Under the pieces are notes generated by a model. That model made no database searches. It worked only from the letters and a program-made list of their open reading frames with translations, and was not told the origin of the DNA. From assembly GCA_013400975.1 (NCBI GenBank), contig WBMZ01011597.1:1-64000 (forward strand): a DNA stretch of 64,000 bases, given 5' to 3'. Of this stretch, positions 38,801-50,060 are shown piece after piece. This DNA is from Atrichornis clamosus. Its lineage: Eukaryota; Chordata; Aves; Passeriformes; Menuridae. Made by a program: the position numbers and the translations under genes. The first letter of the stretch is position 1. Each line of letters opens with the position of its first letter.

Positions 38801-39726
38801 GAGGGGGCCAAACATAAGCACAGTGGTAAAAGTGACCAAAACACAGTGGAATAGTAGTCTCTGAAGGAAACTGACAAATGAGGGGAATGAAAAGAAGAAA
38901 TTGTGCATTGAGAAAAACATAGTGGATACCTGCATATACCTGCATATATCAAGCAAAGGAGCATACCTCTTCCTTATCACTGTATACACAAAAGCCAGAG
39001 TTTCTGTCAACATGGCTATTATAAACAAGAAGGGATGGTTAACTGGGAGAGTGGGATGAAAGAGTTACAGTGCATTAGAACAAAAATATAGAGTGAACTT
39101 CTAAAGCCTGGGATCACGTATTTCTCACAATAAAGCAAACAAGGCAACTGGCAGAGTTCTATAGGGAAAATGACATCACTGCAGATTTTTAGGGATAATC
39201 ATTTAACTGGATTAGCCCCAAAGTGCTGTGTCTAAAATCAGCATCCCTGTCTCTTTATGTACTCCAGATGAAACACATTAGCAGAAATATGGCAAGGGAC
39301 ATTCACAATGCACTGTTCTACATTATCAGCATTTTTTACAAATCTGCAATTAGTCTAAAGGGCCTGGGTAAATTAGGCCTCTTGATAAATGAAGCACCTA
39401 GACAGGTCTCAGATTTATTGGATCTAGCTGTCCTGCTGTCCAGAGCCTGTCGGCTAGGCTGTGGAACAGAGATGGTACAGTGGGAAAGTCTATGAAGCCA
39501 ACATACCTGCGAACTGCTGAGCAAATGGTGAAAAGCCCTGACTAGGATTGCTGACTGATTAGCTTTGAAAGTATCTGCCAGGAATAGTGGAGGTTTAGGG
39601 AGAATTCCATGAGTGAATAGGTTAAGAGATCCTCTTCAAAATTAGGTATACATGTGTGAAATCCTCTGATGCTTTAGTGACAGGGATACTTAGTGCCTGA
39701 GACACAGATGAACACATATGTATATT
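32891..39726. other. Long unique non-coding stretch, no gene recognised
   Basis: The longest frame is 144 codons on the minus strand (38530-38964); it is the complement of a purine-rich stretch and reads as low-information F/L/S/C-rich sequence. A minus-strand frame of 88 codons at 36128-36394 is less repetitive but unrecognised. At 38154-38212 the motif CTTTGTAATATTTATA occurs twice about 40 bp apart. I see no transposon ends. Confidence 0.5.
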
Positions 39727-39760
39727 CAGAGAGAATGAGAGAGAGGGGAGAGAGAGAGGA
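39727..39760 (+). repeat. (GA)n-like microsatellite
   Basis: An interrupted GA/GAGG run of about 34 bp. Confidence 0.8.
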
Positions 39761-41678
39761 ACACTTAGTGAAGACAAAACTAGTACTTTCATAGTGCACA
39801 AATTCTGGAGAAAAAGGATACAATGTTATTAACTCTTCTCCTTCCCCTGACCCTGAACAAACATTTGAGAGGTGAATATTTGCGCTCCTGAAGGGAAGAC
39901 TTGTAGTTTCTGTTACTTTTCAACTCCAGAGTAATTTTAAAGAAAGCAGTACACTATGACAGGGCATCTTCAATACAAAAAGCTATTTGCTTACATGCAC
40001 AGCCCTGCTTCTAGTTATTTTAAATCTTTCCACAGCTGAGTAGCACACAATAAAGTTGCTGTTACCTGAGAAAGAAAAATAGTTTAGAGGGGAGAAGGAG
40101 GTATAGGGAACGTCCGGAACATTCTTATTTATACCTTGAGATCATCTGCAGTGATTTCCATCTACAGTGTGGCGACACCTGCCAACTCCTCTGCTGTTGC
40201 TCTTGCTGAACTCAGCTGAACAAGCCAGTTAGGATTTTCCAGCAGATGTTCAGATGTTTCTCTTCTCCTGCTCTCTTTCTTTGTTGCCTTCTTTCTTTAA
40301 AAGCCATCTAGGACCCCAGGCCTGTAACTGTCCCTAGCTTCTCAAAAACAAACCACATCCAAAGTTCCACTTATTGCAGTGCTCAGATCAGCAGAGCTAA
40401 TAATTGAGCATAAAGACACTCTATACTGGTTGTGAAGAGGGGGAAAGAGCAGCAGAAAGAACTAAAATAGCTGGACACATTTGTTTCTGAAGGAAGTGTA
40501 GAGGGCTGCCATTCCTGTCTGACTGCTTCTTTGCTCCCTGATCACTCAGCGTTCTTTAGTAAACCCACATTGATTTCCCTGTCGATAGTGTTCCCTCCAA
40601 TCACAAAGAAACTGTCAGTGCCAAATAAATGGCCAAGTGTTTTCCTGCAGCACTCTTAGCTCATCCACCTTGTAAAAAGCTTACTTTGCTGCCGCATCTC
40701 TCCTTTCAAATGAGTACACTCCATGTGATCTTAGAAGAAAGAAAGAAATCTCTTGTGCCTACCAGGGACCCAAATTCACACTGGAAGTGCACAGTGTATC
40801 CAATTACACTGCAGTTTGATCCTGCTACTTTTCAAGACCTTCTAAATTATGGAATTAAAATGGTTTAGTGGAAAAAAGGACTGGTGACACTAGCAGTGTT
40901 AAGAATTTAGAATGTGTCTTCTCATATATTAAAAAAGGCTCTTTGAATATCATCAAAGAGATTTAAGAATTTTTATTCATTTTTAAAGCTGTTTTAAAAC
41001 TGATTAGAGTTTTTAGAATATGTCTCTCTGTTGCTCTCTCTCTTTCCCACTGCCTTTTTTCCCAAGTCTTCCCTCCTGCTGATTAATCAAACTTTTCTTT
41101 GTTAACGTAGGGCACTTCTGCCAAAATATGATCACTTTGCCAAAGACTGAAGCAGGCAGTCCAGCACTGAGACCTGGCTCTGTTTAGTGTTAAGGTCTCC
41201 TAAACGCTGTAGGTGTAAAATGACTAGAGAGAATCAGCAATTTTCCAACTACTTACTCTTTCCAACAACAACAAAATTGCCTGACATTAGTCTCATAGAA
41301 ATGAAAGGAAAAAAAAAAAAAGGTGGGGAAAACACAGAGGGAAGCTAAAAGCTCTGGTGTCCTGGACACTTGAAAATCATAAAGGAAATTCCTTGGGAAA
41401 AGTATGTGGGTTCATCAGTGGGAAGGTGAAGCCAGATTTATGTCTGTTTTTCTATGCATAAATGTGCACTTTTCTATGTTGAGGCTGAGGGCATCTGCAT
41501 CCATGCAGCATAGTCTGTGCAGCAACACTGTGAAAATGTTGATATTCACCATTTGAAAGTAATTAGCAGGGCTGTTGTCTTTAAAGTATTCCCTGTGTTG
41601 AAAATGCTTACAATAATAAATACTAATTGCTTTCAAATGGCAAATTGGAACCACTGCATCCAAAAGTGAGCATGAAGG
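39761..41678. other. Unique non-coding stretch
   Basis: No gene recognised. An A-run lies at about 41308-41320. Open frames are below 90 codons, with no domain. Confidence 0.55.
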
Positions 41679-41752
41679 CATATGTATCTCTGTGTGTAGA
41701 GATACATATGTAGGTGTATGTATGCATGTTCATGTGTGTATATGTGTAGATG
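41679..41752 (+). repeat. Perfect 13-bp inverted repeat followed by TATG/TGTG-rich repeat
   Basis: CATATGTATCTCT (41679-41691), a 6-base GTGTGT loop, then AGAGATACATATG (41698-41710) form a perfect 13-bp stem. The next 40 bases are TATG/TGTG-rich. The palindrome may simply come from overlapping AT/TG slippage. The stem is short for a microRNA precursor and no longer complementary flank is visible. Confidence 0.85.
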
Positions 41753-43311
41753 TTAGTCTAACTTAAAACACACAGCCATGCCTGTCAGAAACAGAGACCT
41801 TCTGCATATGTTATTCCTCTCCAGGAGAGAAAATAAGAGATAAAATCACTTACAAAGGTCTGAAGAGAGAGAAAAGCTGACAGGGTATCCTGCAATATCT
41901 AAAGGAGAAAAAGCACAGTCTTGTGGTTCAGACAGAGAACTGCATATGGCCAGTCTGGGTGCTTGGACCAGTCTTGCCAGAGCAAGTCCCTGGCTGGAGA
42001 CAGCCTGGCTGTCGAGGTCATTCAGCAATACACTGGGACTCTGACAGAGGGGTTTTCAGCAGCCTTGATCATCAGGAGGAGAGGTGAAGGCATGCCTAAC
42101 TTTTCCCAAACTGTAGGATATGAAGTTGGGCAATGAAAAATTAAAGTGTCTAAAGTTAGTAGGTGCTTCTTAACAGTCTAGCTGATGACCTTTCTCCACC
42201 ATAGAAGATCTCCTGAGGCTAGCACCGAGGCTCTGTTCATAAATGCTTATCAAATATATTGACATTCTCAACTGCTCTGAGCTAAGTTGCAAAATGTTCT
42301 CACTCCATGAGGGATGGGTTGCTAACAAGCCTGTATCTTTTCTCACACCAGTGTAAATCAGAAGCAACACCAAAACCGTCAACGTAAGCCATGCTGTCAT
42401 CAAACTGGAATGAGCGAGGGGAAAATCATGCCTGATTCTGCTTGTCAGTTTACAGCTAAGTTGGAAATCACATGTTTGGCCCTAACTGAAGAGTTCTAAA
42501 TGAAACAGAAGTTCAATTCAGCTTATTCAAACCCCACAGTAAAAACTAACCTGGCCCACATTGTCAGCAATAATCAGGTAAGGTCCTGTGGCACTGTAAA
42601 GCTGCAGATGAAAAAAGACCCATGCTCCCAGTGAGGATGGTATTAACTTCCTGAAGTATCAGAAGCTGGGATCAGAGCTCACCCTCAGGACTATGGCTCC
42701 CAGAAATACACAGCCCTTGCACAATTCTTTCATTGCTCTGTAAAAGCCAGGGCAAGATACACTGTGGCTGTCTTTGGCAGCTGTGTTAGGCCAAACAATG
42801 AATGCTTTAGAAAATCACCCTCACATGTGTGAATAATAATTGGAAGGAAGATTGGGAATGGCTCTCCAGCACAATGTCTCTCTGCAGGGAGACTTGCATT
42901 TTCCTGCAGTGAGAGAGCAAGCGGGAGGTCCGTCAACTCCTGGAAGACCCATCCTGGGAGATCCCAGCTTGCTTTGGTTTGGCAGAAGAGGAGGTGGCCA
43001 CGAGCCCTCTGGGCTGGCAGGGCTGATGCTGAATGGATTTGCAGAGCTCTGCTGAGCCTTGGGACTGCATCATGAGGTAGCCTTGCCAAGAAGAAATTTG
43101 GGAGGGAGCCACTGAGGGACAGACGACCTGCCTGGTGGTGTGCTCTCCAGCAGGGCAGCAGTGTCGTCCATCTGCAGAAGGAATCTGGGGTACACAGGCC
43201 CACTGTCATCCCAAGAGAGGCACAGCTCTGGCATGAACTCACAGGGAGTCGTTGGGTGACAGCAGAGGATAAGCAGCCCTTCTCCTTTTCAGTGTGTGGG
43301 TAGTCTGAGAC
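41753..43311. other. Non-coding stretch, GC-richer at its right end
   Basis: The region 42840-43300 is GC-richer than its neighbours and open on the minus strand for a long way (the 249-codon frame at 42730-43479). The beginning of that frame is antisense to a CR1 copy, so it is not a native gene. What the 42840-43300 part is remains unidentified; it may belong to an older repeat. Confidence 0.45.
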
Positions 43312-43550
43312 CTCAGCTTGTGCAAGGGCAGGCTTAGATAACATATCAGGGAAGATTTCTTCACTGAAAGGGTGGTTGGGCATTGGAACAGGCTTGAAAG
43401 TGGTGGAACGACAGTCCCTGGAAGTGTTCAAAAGGCATGTGTATTGTGGCACTTGGGAAAATGGTTTAGCCATGAACATGATAATGTCAGGTTATCAGCT
43501 GGACTCAATGCTCTCTTTTGCAACATTAACAATTTCATGATTATATGATA
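43312..43550 (+). mobile_element. CR1 LINE 3' fragment
   Basis: A 5'-truncated, decayed CR1 copy. It reads through the typical ORF2 end, including FFTERVVGHWNRL, followed by the CR1-type sequence for the valine/leucine-rich C-terminus (TGGCACTTGGGAAAATGGTTTAG). After the short 3' UTR it ends in ATTATATGATAC, a degraded octamer end. Compared with the CR1 at 17.1 kb it is more diverged and lacks the upstream LFSQVT segment. Confidence 0.9.
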
Positions 43551-43859
43551 CTATTTACTTCCAACTATGTTTGGGATGTAAATTCTGGGGGAAAAGGTGC
43601 TTAGCATGACATACTACTAACTTTTTTGTTAGAAACAGTAAAGTGGCCACTTGTTCAGTCCATTGAGGGACAGGTAAAACAGGAATCTGAGGTTGCCACG
43701 GTCCCTATAAAAGGTACTTGCCTACCTCTTGGCCTCTCTGCAACTTTGCTGGCATTGACTTTAGACACCAGTGCCAACAGAGGCTTTGTATCTCCCCCAT
43801 TCAAAGTACTGTAAAACATGACCGAACAGGGAATATCAGAGGCTGTTAAACATGCTTTA
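43551..43859. other. Non-coding stretch
   Basis: No recognisable element between the CR1 end and the AT-rich block that follows. Confidence 0.5.
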
Positions 43860-44620
43860 AAAGTTCTTTAATTTGATGTATCATGATAACTGCACTTTAA
43901 TAAAAGCAATCTCTGGTCTTAATAGCCATACAATAAACTGTTATTTATATGAGTCAATGTGCCTGGCTGAGCCTTCCAGGTGTGTCCTAGACTTTGAATC
44001 ATCGGAGCAATCCAGAGGGAGGATGTTGTCTGACAGAACCCAAACAAGGCTTATAAACAGGTGCCATTTTGCCTAGTTGCATCTAGGGGTATGCTGGCTA
44101 TATTAAGCGCCTGGCACAACATGGCACTTTCAGTGCTTTGATTTATTTCAGTATTACATTTAATTGTTTCCTTCTTGCCGAAGCTTTAACATGCAATGCT
44201 TGTAAATATAATCCGCGCCCTCCATATGGCATGCTGGTTTTCCATTTTCAAATGCAATCGTCCTGGAATAATGACTGTGGTATAACTCAATTTGAGTTCT
44301 GCTGCTGGGGACTTTATTACATAATGCTTTCTAATTGACCCTCATAGTTTAATAAGACAGAACATTTCGCCAGAACATTGACAAAAGTTATTAATTTTCA
44401 CTTCAGCAGAGACCAGTGTCCCAATTAAATCCCATGATAATGCCTGACTGACTGACTGACCTCATTATGGCTAATGCTTATTAGTCCTGCAGAGAGGATA
44501 ACATCACACACTGTTAAAATGGCTAAATGAGCACATACAACTATTCAGCATGATTATAATTTACATACATGACTAATTTTACTCCACCAGTCCTTGTCTG
44601 GTGAAACTAATGCTGTAAAC
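43860..44620. promoter_or_regulatory. Candidate conserved non-coding (enhancer-like) block
   Basis: A block of AT-rich, non-repetitive, high-complexity sequence dense in homeodomain-like cores (TAATTG, AATTAA, TTAATAA, TAATGA). It also has octamer/POU-like ATGCAAT and ATTTACAT words and a few isolated CpGs (CCGCGCCC near 44214). It has no simple repeat beyond a four-unit TGAC run (about 44443-44461) and no coding frame. Many vertebrate developmental enhancers have this texture. This is inference from composition only; no alignment was possible. Confidence 0.3.
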
Positions 44621-46402
44621 TCCTGTCATACAACAAGATAGCCACTGAGAATTTTGAACCTATCATAAAAACAGACCTGAAGTGTTTTAAAAGAAAACAT
44701 CCAGTCAAATCCTGCCTGCCTTCTTGAAAAACAATTATAAGTACTCATACTATGTGTACTTCAACTGGTAATGTGCTTATGCATGTTTCTTTTAAAAAAG
44801 TAATTACTTCTTTTTCTTTAATGAACTAAAATAATGGCTGACATCAAACCTTTCTGCAAGCATTTTTACTTGCCTTACAATTTAACTGCTTTTCCTCATG
44901 AAGGGCTGTGTGTTTACATTTTCTTATGAGATATTAAAATATAGTGTAGGTAGCACTTTTGCGTTCATGAGAACCTTTCCTTCAGCCTCTTTTAATAGTT
45001 CCTCCCCTGAAAAACAATTAAGCCAAAACCATTTATTAGTATACTATATACTACAGAAAGCACAAGTTCAAAAAATGTCACCTGTTTTGACAGAGCCCTT
45101 CTGACAACATGGCTGTATTTTTCATGTGCTGTCCAGAGGAAGTAGGGTAGGCGAGTACAGCGTAAGGAGTTCTTGCACCCTTTTGCTTTGGTTTTAAATT
45201 GTTATAAATACATACATCTCACAATATAAAGCATGTACAAATACTCCATACTCAAGATTTTCTGTGGGTTTATTGCATCTTTTTCCCACAGGATTGTATA
45301 TTTGACAAAGAACAATGGTGAAACATCCTATCTTCCAGGTTTCGGTTTGTTCAGAGGCAGGGCAGTGTGAAGTTTCAGAAATCTACAAGACAGGACAAGA
45401 CTCATAGATATTGGTAGATGAAGCTAAATAGCAACACCCACTACCACACACACATATTGAACCTCACCAGGGCCAGGTGATGGCCTAGATTTTCAGGCTA
45501 ACTAGGTTAACTTTTTCAGACACACCCCAAAAACACCATAGTCTCTGTCTGTTTGCCTTCCAGTAAGATTTATCCTGTAATAGTGTGGCCTCTTTGAAAA
45601 GAGTACTTCCTAGCCTGGTGAGCCTAGGCTCAGAGGTCATGACCATAAAAGCACAGCCAAGGTCAGCCACAGCAGTCACTGCCACTGCATAAATGCTGCA
45701 TGCATGAGAATGACTGCCAGGAAAGAGTCCCTTTCCTCATACCAGACATATTACATTTTCATTCATAAATCCCTTAACTCATGAGACTGGGTTGAGTCTT
45801 TCAGCCTTGCTTTCAACCACATTTTCTGCATTCCTTGCTTCCAGTTGCATACCTTACATTGATGCCTTCAATATACCACCTGCTCAATCCCCATCTTAAC
45901 CACATTTCATCTTCTGCCATTGCACCTTGAAAAGGAATACAGCTGACACTGTTTACCAAAACGAAGTGCAAACACAGCAGAAAATTAACTCCCAGACACA
46001 TACAATAGATGTTTGCATGGTAACAACTGTGCAAAGAATTTGGCCCAGCATGTTTGTAAATAAAACCTGGAAAGTGCTGAGAGATGCTAATTAAGTTGAT
46101 AGCATATTCTTAATTTGAAAATAAGTATTTGTCTTTTGCCATTTAACTGTCATGTTTAATTTCCAGTATTGTGTTATGTTCACTAACAACATGATGAGAC
46201 ATAGCATAGCACGAGCCTTCACTATGTAAAATAAACCAAGAAATTGTGAACGCATTAAAGAAACATCTGATCACACCATGCATTATATAAACAATGACTC
46301 CAAACAGAAATTAAGATACTGTAAAACAGATCTTCACTCCTGGTACAAATCTTCTCCATATTCTATTTTGCTGCCACTTTTAATTGCTTTCAAGGCTTAG
46401 AC
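44621..46402. other. Unique non-coding stretch
   Basis: No gene, LINE, LTR or RNA signature recognised. Open frames are below 75 codons. Confidence 0.6.
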
Positions 46403-46561
46403 GAAGGAAGGGAGGGAGGAAGGGAGGGTGGGAAGCAGGGAGGAAGGAAGGAAGGAAGGAAGGAAGGAAGGAAGGAAGGAAGGAAGGAAGGAAGGAAGGA
46501 AGGAAGGAAGGAAGGGAGGAAGGGAGGAAGGGAGGAAGGAAGGAAGGAAGGAAGGAAGGAA
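46403..46561 (+). repeat. (GGAA)n microsatellite, about 160 bp
   Basis: A long purine run built of GGAA/AAGG tetramers. It is uninterrupted for about 74 bp at 46441-46514 and flanked by GGGA-type variants on both sides. The lysine/glycine/arginine-rich plus-strand frame across it (46384-46599) is a by-product of the repeat. Such tracts are highly length-variable, so the exact copy number in an assembly is unreliable. Confidence 0.97.
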
Positions 46562-48699
46562 ATGCACAAGCCTGCCTACTTGAGACTGGAATTTGTTAAA
46601 AAGCCTTCAACAAAGCTGCTGATTTGTGTGTGATGATCAGCATTCAAACACTCTGTCAGGGAGATATGAAAATATCTGAAAAATAATGACCAAAGGGACT
46701 CTATCTAGACAACTGAAGGATCACAGAGTCTGTCCGTGAACCACATTTCCTTAATTGAGCCTTCTTAGGAAGAGAAATACTGGGGTTTGAAACTCCCTGT
46801 TATTCAGCATGCAAATTTTTTTGGGATATCACCTTTTTTTCACCTAGCAATCCTTCCAAAATCATTCACAAAGGGATCAACCACAGTTTAGGTACAGGGA
46901 AACAACACAAAATCAGTATCTGTAAAACACAAAAAGTCTGGGAGCTGCACACATTGAGGAACAGAAACAACTATAATGCTGAATTCAGGCTAGCAGGAAG
47001 GAGACTCCAAAGATGTATCTATGAAAGCAATATTATGTACACAACAGCAGAAGGAGCTGCAAAATGGAGAAATAGATAATAAAAGGCCATAGAGGAAGGA
47101 AAGAAAAACAGCTGAAAAATGAAAGTTCATGGATAGTGGTCAGACAAAGGCCTTGAACGTTTTAGACAATGCTGGGGCAGACAAGAAAAGCAGGTCAAGA
47201 ATCCAGCAAGCTTAGAAAAAGGAAAAAGGGAGGGGAAATAGTATTAAAAGAAGTTTGTTCTTTTTCAACAGTTCAGAAGTCAAAATGCTACACTGTGGAA
47301 TCAAATGAAAAGGAAGTCAAGGAATTTGTAATAGAAGACTTCTTCATCTGGAGTGAGTCAAATGTTACACTCCAGTCAGTTCATGGTGGGAACTATGTGG
47401 ACAGAATGTGGCTCTTAGTAACAATAGGAATTCAGAAAGGAACAGTTTTGTCCATTTATTTTAGAACAATAAAGAAGAGCATAAAGGTCACAAACCAGTC
47501 ATGGGAGTTGAACCTAAATAAACTGCTGCCTTATTAGCTCACTCTCAACCCGAAGGGATGCTTTCATCACTCCTAGAAATGTTTTCTCGACAGTTCTTGT
47601 CACTCACAAAGCCTTTCTCAAACACCTATTCTGAGGAAACAACTTGCTGCTTCCATTTATACTGTATGGACTGACAACACAAGCTTTACACCTCAGTGTG
47701 CTTTCTTCTCCTACTTTTTCCTCACCTCTGCAAGCACTTCCTATACATGAAGTCGTGGGATGAATCTTTTGGGTTTAAAGCTTTGTATGAAGACTGCAGC
47801 TCCTTTTAAAGACTTGTAAATGGAAACCACGGCAAGTGCTGTCTGAAGTTGCTTTTGGCGTGGTGAATGTAAACAGTCTGACCTGGACAACATCTGAACT
47901 GCTAATAAGAGTGTAAAGAGCAGAAAATAGGGATGGTGCATGTCACTTTTAAGCAACATATTCCATATGGGAGTGAAGAAATAGAGGAAGTACTGCCTGC
48001 AGGTTGAACACTGGCTATGCAAGAATTCTGTCGACAAATCACTGGAAGAAAAAAATTGGAAAAAGAAGGAAAATCAGTACTTCCTTTCAAAATTGTTTGC
48101 ACTGTGAAATTAGAAAAGTACCTCCTACAACAGAAAAACAGCGTCCCTCCAGTCACCTTTGGTGTGGAAACTGGTGCATACTGAAAGTAATGCTATGTTA
48201 CAGGTCAAGTAAAGATTAATCTATCCCATTGAAACTGTAAGGGGAGTCTGGGTAGGCAGTAAGTAATCATTCCATTTGGAATTTGTCCAAAATGCAGGGG
48301 TTAATGCAAAATATTCTTGCAAAATATATTGTAAGACCTTTAATGAGCTGAGCGGTCAGTATCAAATCTTGGAAAGGTGTCTAAATGCTCTCCTGACATC
48401 ATTCTGGGCTGTGGTTCAGCACAGACTAGGGATGAGGGAAAGAAGAGAAAAGAGGAAAATGCCACCTACCGTACTGAGTTGCCAACACCTAATAAAGAAC
48501 AAGGAAATGAAAAACTAATCATAGGTGAAGAAAGGACATGTGAAAAATTTAAAAGATCAAGTCCAGAGCAGGCTATAGAAAGAACTGGAAGGACTGGAAA
48601 GGAATGGAAGGAATGGAGGAAAAACAAAAACAAAATAAGAAAATAAAACAAATTAAACCTGAAGACTGGAAAATAGCTTGCTATCTAGATAAAGATTAA
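46562..48699. other. Non-coding stretch, A-rich on the plus strand
   Basis: Includes a 122-codon plus frame (47169-47537) that begins at an ATG and contains no recognised domain, and several lysine-rich frames around 48.3-48.65 kb that reflect purine-rich sequence. Some of the DNA just before 48.85 kb may be a further decayed part of the LINE fragment downstream. No clear gene. Confidence 0.45.
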
Positions 48700-48805
48700 T
48701 AAGACTTAAAAAAACCCCAAAAACCAAAAATAAAACAAACAAAAAACCACAAAAAAAAAACACCACGAAAAAAACCCAAACCAAACCAAACAAACCCAAT
48801 AAAAT
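48700..48805 (+). repeat. A/C-rich low-complexity tract
   Basis: About 100 bp of AAAC, ACCA and CAAACC words with hardly any T or G. It interrupts possible LINE-derived sequence and could be an expanded internal A-tract. Confidence 0.75.
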
Positions 48806-48859
48806 GCCCAAAATATTCGTAAGAAATACAGGGGTGAAAGGAAGAGATAGTTGGCCTCC

Positions 48860-49125
48860 AGAATGTGGCAGAAGTAATTTATTGACAGAAGAAGACTTCA
48901 CTGTGGAAGTGAGAGGGAGAGAGAGAGAGAGAAAGGGAGAAATTAAATTAATTTTTCCCCTCTGTGTTCACAAAGGAAGATAGGAGACAAATGCCAGGAA
49001 CAGACATAAATTTCCCTGGGGTAGAAGACGAAATATTGAAGAAAATCAGGATCATGTCAGACCAAGTGATTGAGAAATTAGAACTTCTGAACACTGACAA
49101 AGCTTTACAGTCAGATTAGTTCCAG
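48860..49125 (+). mobile_element. Decayed LINE (CR1-like) fragment before the reverse-transcriptase core
   Basis: Conceptual translation in shifting frames gives an order typical of CR1-superfamily ORF2 between endonuclease and reverse transcriptase. First SNLLTEEDFTVEV (matching the pattern of a conserved LVTEDxEKAEVLN-type segment), then FFPSVFTKED (the FFASVFT-type motif). About 35 codons later comes VIEKLELLNTDKALQSD, in the place of the V..L..L...KAPGPD motif that opens the RT domain. The GPDG glycine is lost and the copy ends soon after. A GA microsatellite has expanded between the first and second motif. The subfamily is not determined. The alternative is chance similarity in purine-rich DNA. 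Confidence 0.42.
48909..48940 (+). repeat. (GA)n microsatellite within the LINE-like fragment
   Basis: GAGAGG/GAGAGA run of about 30 bp, lying between two LINE-like coding motifs and apparently expanded inside the dead element. Confidence 0.8.
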
Positions 49126-50060
49126 CAGAGAACAGTAAATGAAGGATGGGTTAAAGAAATGAAAAAAATCTTTAGCATGTACTTTGGTACAGAAACCTGG
49201 GCTAAAATGGTTCACAAAAAGTTCAGGAACTGTTGAACCAAATGTCTCAGGAACCGCAGTATCAGTGTTTGGTATCGACTGTGACTCCACCCAAGAGGGA
49301 CAGAAAATAGGGGAGACTTCAAAGGTTTTCCTCACAACCACGGAGGTCACCGTCTGCCTGTTTGCTGACTTTTATGTACCTGGCACTCGAGATCTGCTGG
49401 CAGCCATTTCAGTGTGGCTCCAGTGACAGGGTGGGCCCGTAACTTTACATTTGTGGTGTCAGGAAGAACTATGTTCCCTCTACCCTTTAAATCAACATTG
49501 TAAATGTGTCAACATCACCCCTAGGAAGCATTAGAAAGTGTTATTTTAAAGTGTTTAGAAGGCAGCTTGGACTTCTTCCATTTGAGCTTTGTGTAAGCAA
49601 GGGTCTTCTACAACCTGGGGCTCCTGTGAGAGGTACCCAGGCATCACAATGAGAAAATACATGCTGAGAAATACACAGCAAAGCCAGAACCAGTGAAGAC
49701 AGCTGTATTTGCAATGTAGGTCAAATTCAGCACTGAAACAGTAGCGAAACCTTGCTAAAAAATGGCTGTAATGGTGTACATTTCATGCCATATTTTGGCA
49801 TTTAGTGTTTGTAATATTCTGTGCTGAAAGAAAATATGTGTAACAGTCTATGTGACTGAGAGGGTGTCAGATTAAAAGAGATGGAGCAAATTAGAGATTG
49901 TTATGAAGCTTTGACTACTCACAACTTCTCAGAAAATTACACTCTACTTATTTGTTTGGCTGCTGCTTACATCACCAGTTTGTTTGCTCTGGTTCAATAG
50001 ACTTGCACACAAAAACATCAAGCTGAAGTTAATGGGACTGACATGCTGCAAGAGACAATA
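49126..50060. other. Non-coding stretch with one unexplained open frame
   Basis: The plus frame at 49184-49426 (80 codons, no ATG start) reads without low-complexity bias, for example AAISVWLQ at its end and VSGTAVSVFGIDCDST in the middle. It directly follows the LINE-like fragment. I recognise no family. It could be a further part of a transposon, a lost exon, or chance. Confidence 0.35.

Noticed and set aside
38530..38964. 144-codon minus-strand frame resembling a membrane protein
   Set aside because: It is the complement of a purine-rich stretch, giving F/L/S/C-rich sequence by composition; no topology or family pattern, and the plus strand is also open for 100 codons.
42730..43479. 249-codon minus-strand open frame, the longest in the window
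   Set aside because: Its first part is antisense to a CR1 3' fragment (43312-43550), it has no recognisable domain, and the rest lies in GC-rich DNA where stops are rare.
46384..46599. Lysine/glycine/arginine-rich 71-codon frame
   Set aside because: By-product of the GGAA microsatellite.
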